This document shows, one piece after another, positions 6,565 to 6,745 of a DNA stretch of 6,745 nt. The stretch lies in NCBI GenBank assembly GCA_003535955.1, contig DPZM01000061.1, forward strand, positions 1 through 6,745, written 5' to 3'. Numbering within the stretch: the stretch's first letter is position 1; the number at the start of each line of letters is the position of its first letter. Made by a program: the position numbers and the translations under genes. The notes beneath the pieces are model-generated. The model had not been told where the DNA came from. It ran no database searches and worked only from the letters and a program-made list of their open reading frames with translations. Source of the DNA: Lachnospiraceae bacterium. Its GTDB lineage: Bacteria; Bacillota; Clostridia; Lachnospirales; Lachnospiraceae.

Positions 6565-6616
6565 TGATAAGCACAGATTCATGCAATCCTTTCCATGATC
6601 AAAAGCTAATAATTTA

Positions 6617-6682
6617 AAGAAACAAAAAAAAACAAAAAAAGAAGAAAAAATACTTGCATTCCATCTCTTGTTTTAGTATACT
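6617..6682 (+). promoter_or_regulatory. tRNA promoter with upstream A-tract (UP-element-like)
   Basis: TTGCAT (6654-6659) and TATACT (6677-6682) are separated by 17 bases and lie about 40 bases before a tRNA start. Directly upstream, 6617-6650 is almost pure A with a few C and G, in the place where an UP element binds the RNA polymerase alpha subunit. Such A-tracts are typical of strong stable-RNA promoters. The leader 6689-6723 would be cut away by RNase P. Confidence 0.65.
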
Positions 6683-6723
6683 AAGCAAGTCGGACGAAAG
6701 CCCAACCCGAAGATTCGACAAAT

Positions 6724-6745
6724 GGCTCGTTGGTCAAGCGGTTAA
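6724..6745 (+). tRNA. 5' part of a tRNA, probably tRNA-Glu (cut by window end)
   Basis: The last 22 bases read as acceptor strand GGCTCGT, U8, G9, D-stem GTCA and D-loop AGCGGTTAA. The GTTGGTCAAGCGGTTAA core is what clostridial tRNA-Glu genes show at this place. The anticodon lies outside, so the identity is inferred. It is preceded by a good promoter on the same strand. Confidence 0.75.

Noticed and set aside
6576..6600. Possible terminator hairpin after the cyclase gene (GATTCATG / CATGATC)
   Set aside because: The stem is weak with a bulge and a 10-base loop, and AAAAGC rather than a T-run follows.
1..6745. CRISPR array, insertion sequence or transposase
   Set aside because: I saw no regularly spaced repeats, no transposase motifs and no terminal inverted repeats.

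Overview
The window looks like a chromosomal stretch from an anaerobic Gram-positive bacterium, most likely a Lachnospiraceae member (Butyrivibrio/Roseburia-like Clostridia). The reasons are strong AAGGAGG-type Shine-Dalgarno sites, a bacteriocin exporter of the NHLP type, a ferredoxin-rich PreA-like flavoprotein, and a 7-TM diguanylate cyclase whose sensory repeats resemble those common in this family. The taxon call is inference from gene content; no marker gene is present.

Layout: positions 1-2588 hold a minus-strand run. It has a promoter candidate, rhaD (rhamnulose-1-phosphate aldolase), a very short HlyD/NHLM-type secretion-protein fragment of 73 residues, and an NHLP-family ABC exporter. 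The exporter has an N-terminal C39 leader peptidase; its ATPase half lies beyond position 1. Spacing of 50 and 22 bases with no visible terminator suggests one transcript. Positions 2701-4433 hold a second minus-strand unit: a PreA-like dihydropyrimidine dehydrogenase subunit with an extra N-terminal iron-sulfur domain, a 47-codon ORF joined to it by an ATGA overlap, and a bulged hairpin with a short U-run 3 bases after that ORF stops. Positions 4368-4542 are a divergent promoter region. Positions 4543-6564 encode a membrane diguanylate cyclase on the plus strand. The last 90 bases hold an A-tract, a good promoter and the first 22 bases of a tRNA, probably tRNA-Glu.

How the parts work together: the exporter would cleave and export a ribosomally made peptide with an NHLP or double-glycine leader, but no precursor peptide or modification enzyme lies in the window. 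The adaptor that normally accompanies it is reduced to its membrane anchor and a short tail. RhaD splits L-rhamnulose-1-phosphate but has no other rha gene next to it. The PreA-like protein has everything for pyrimidine and FMN chemistry plus four predicted Fe-S clusters, but no PreT reductase partner. The best candidates for something undescribed are the minimal adaptor with its exporter, the PreA variant without its NAD(P)H module, and the translationally coupled 47-residue protein.
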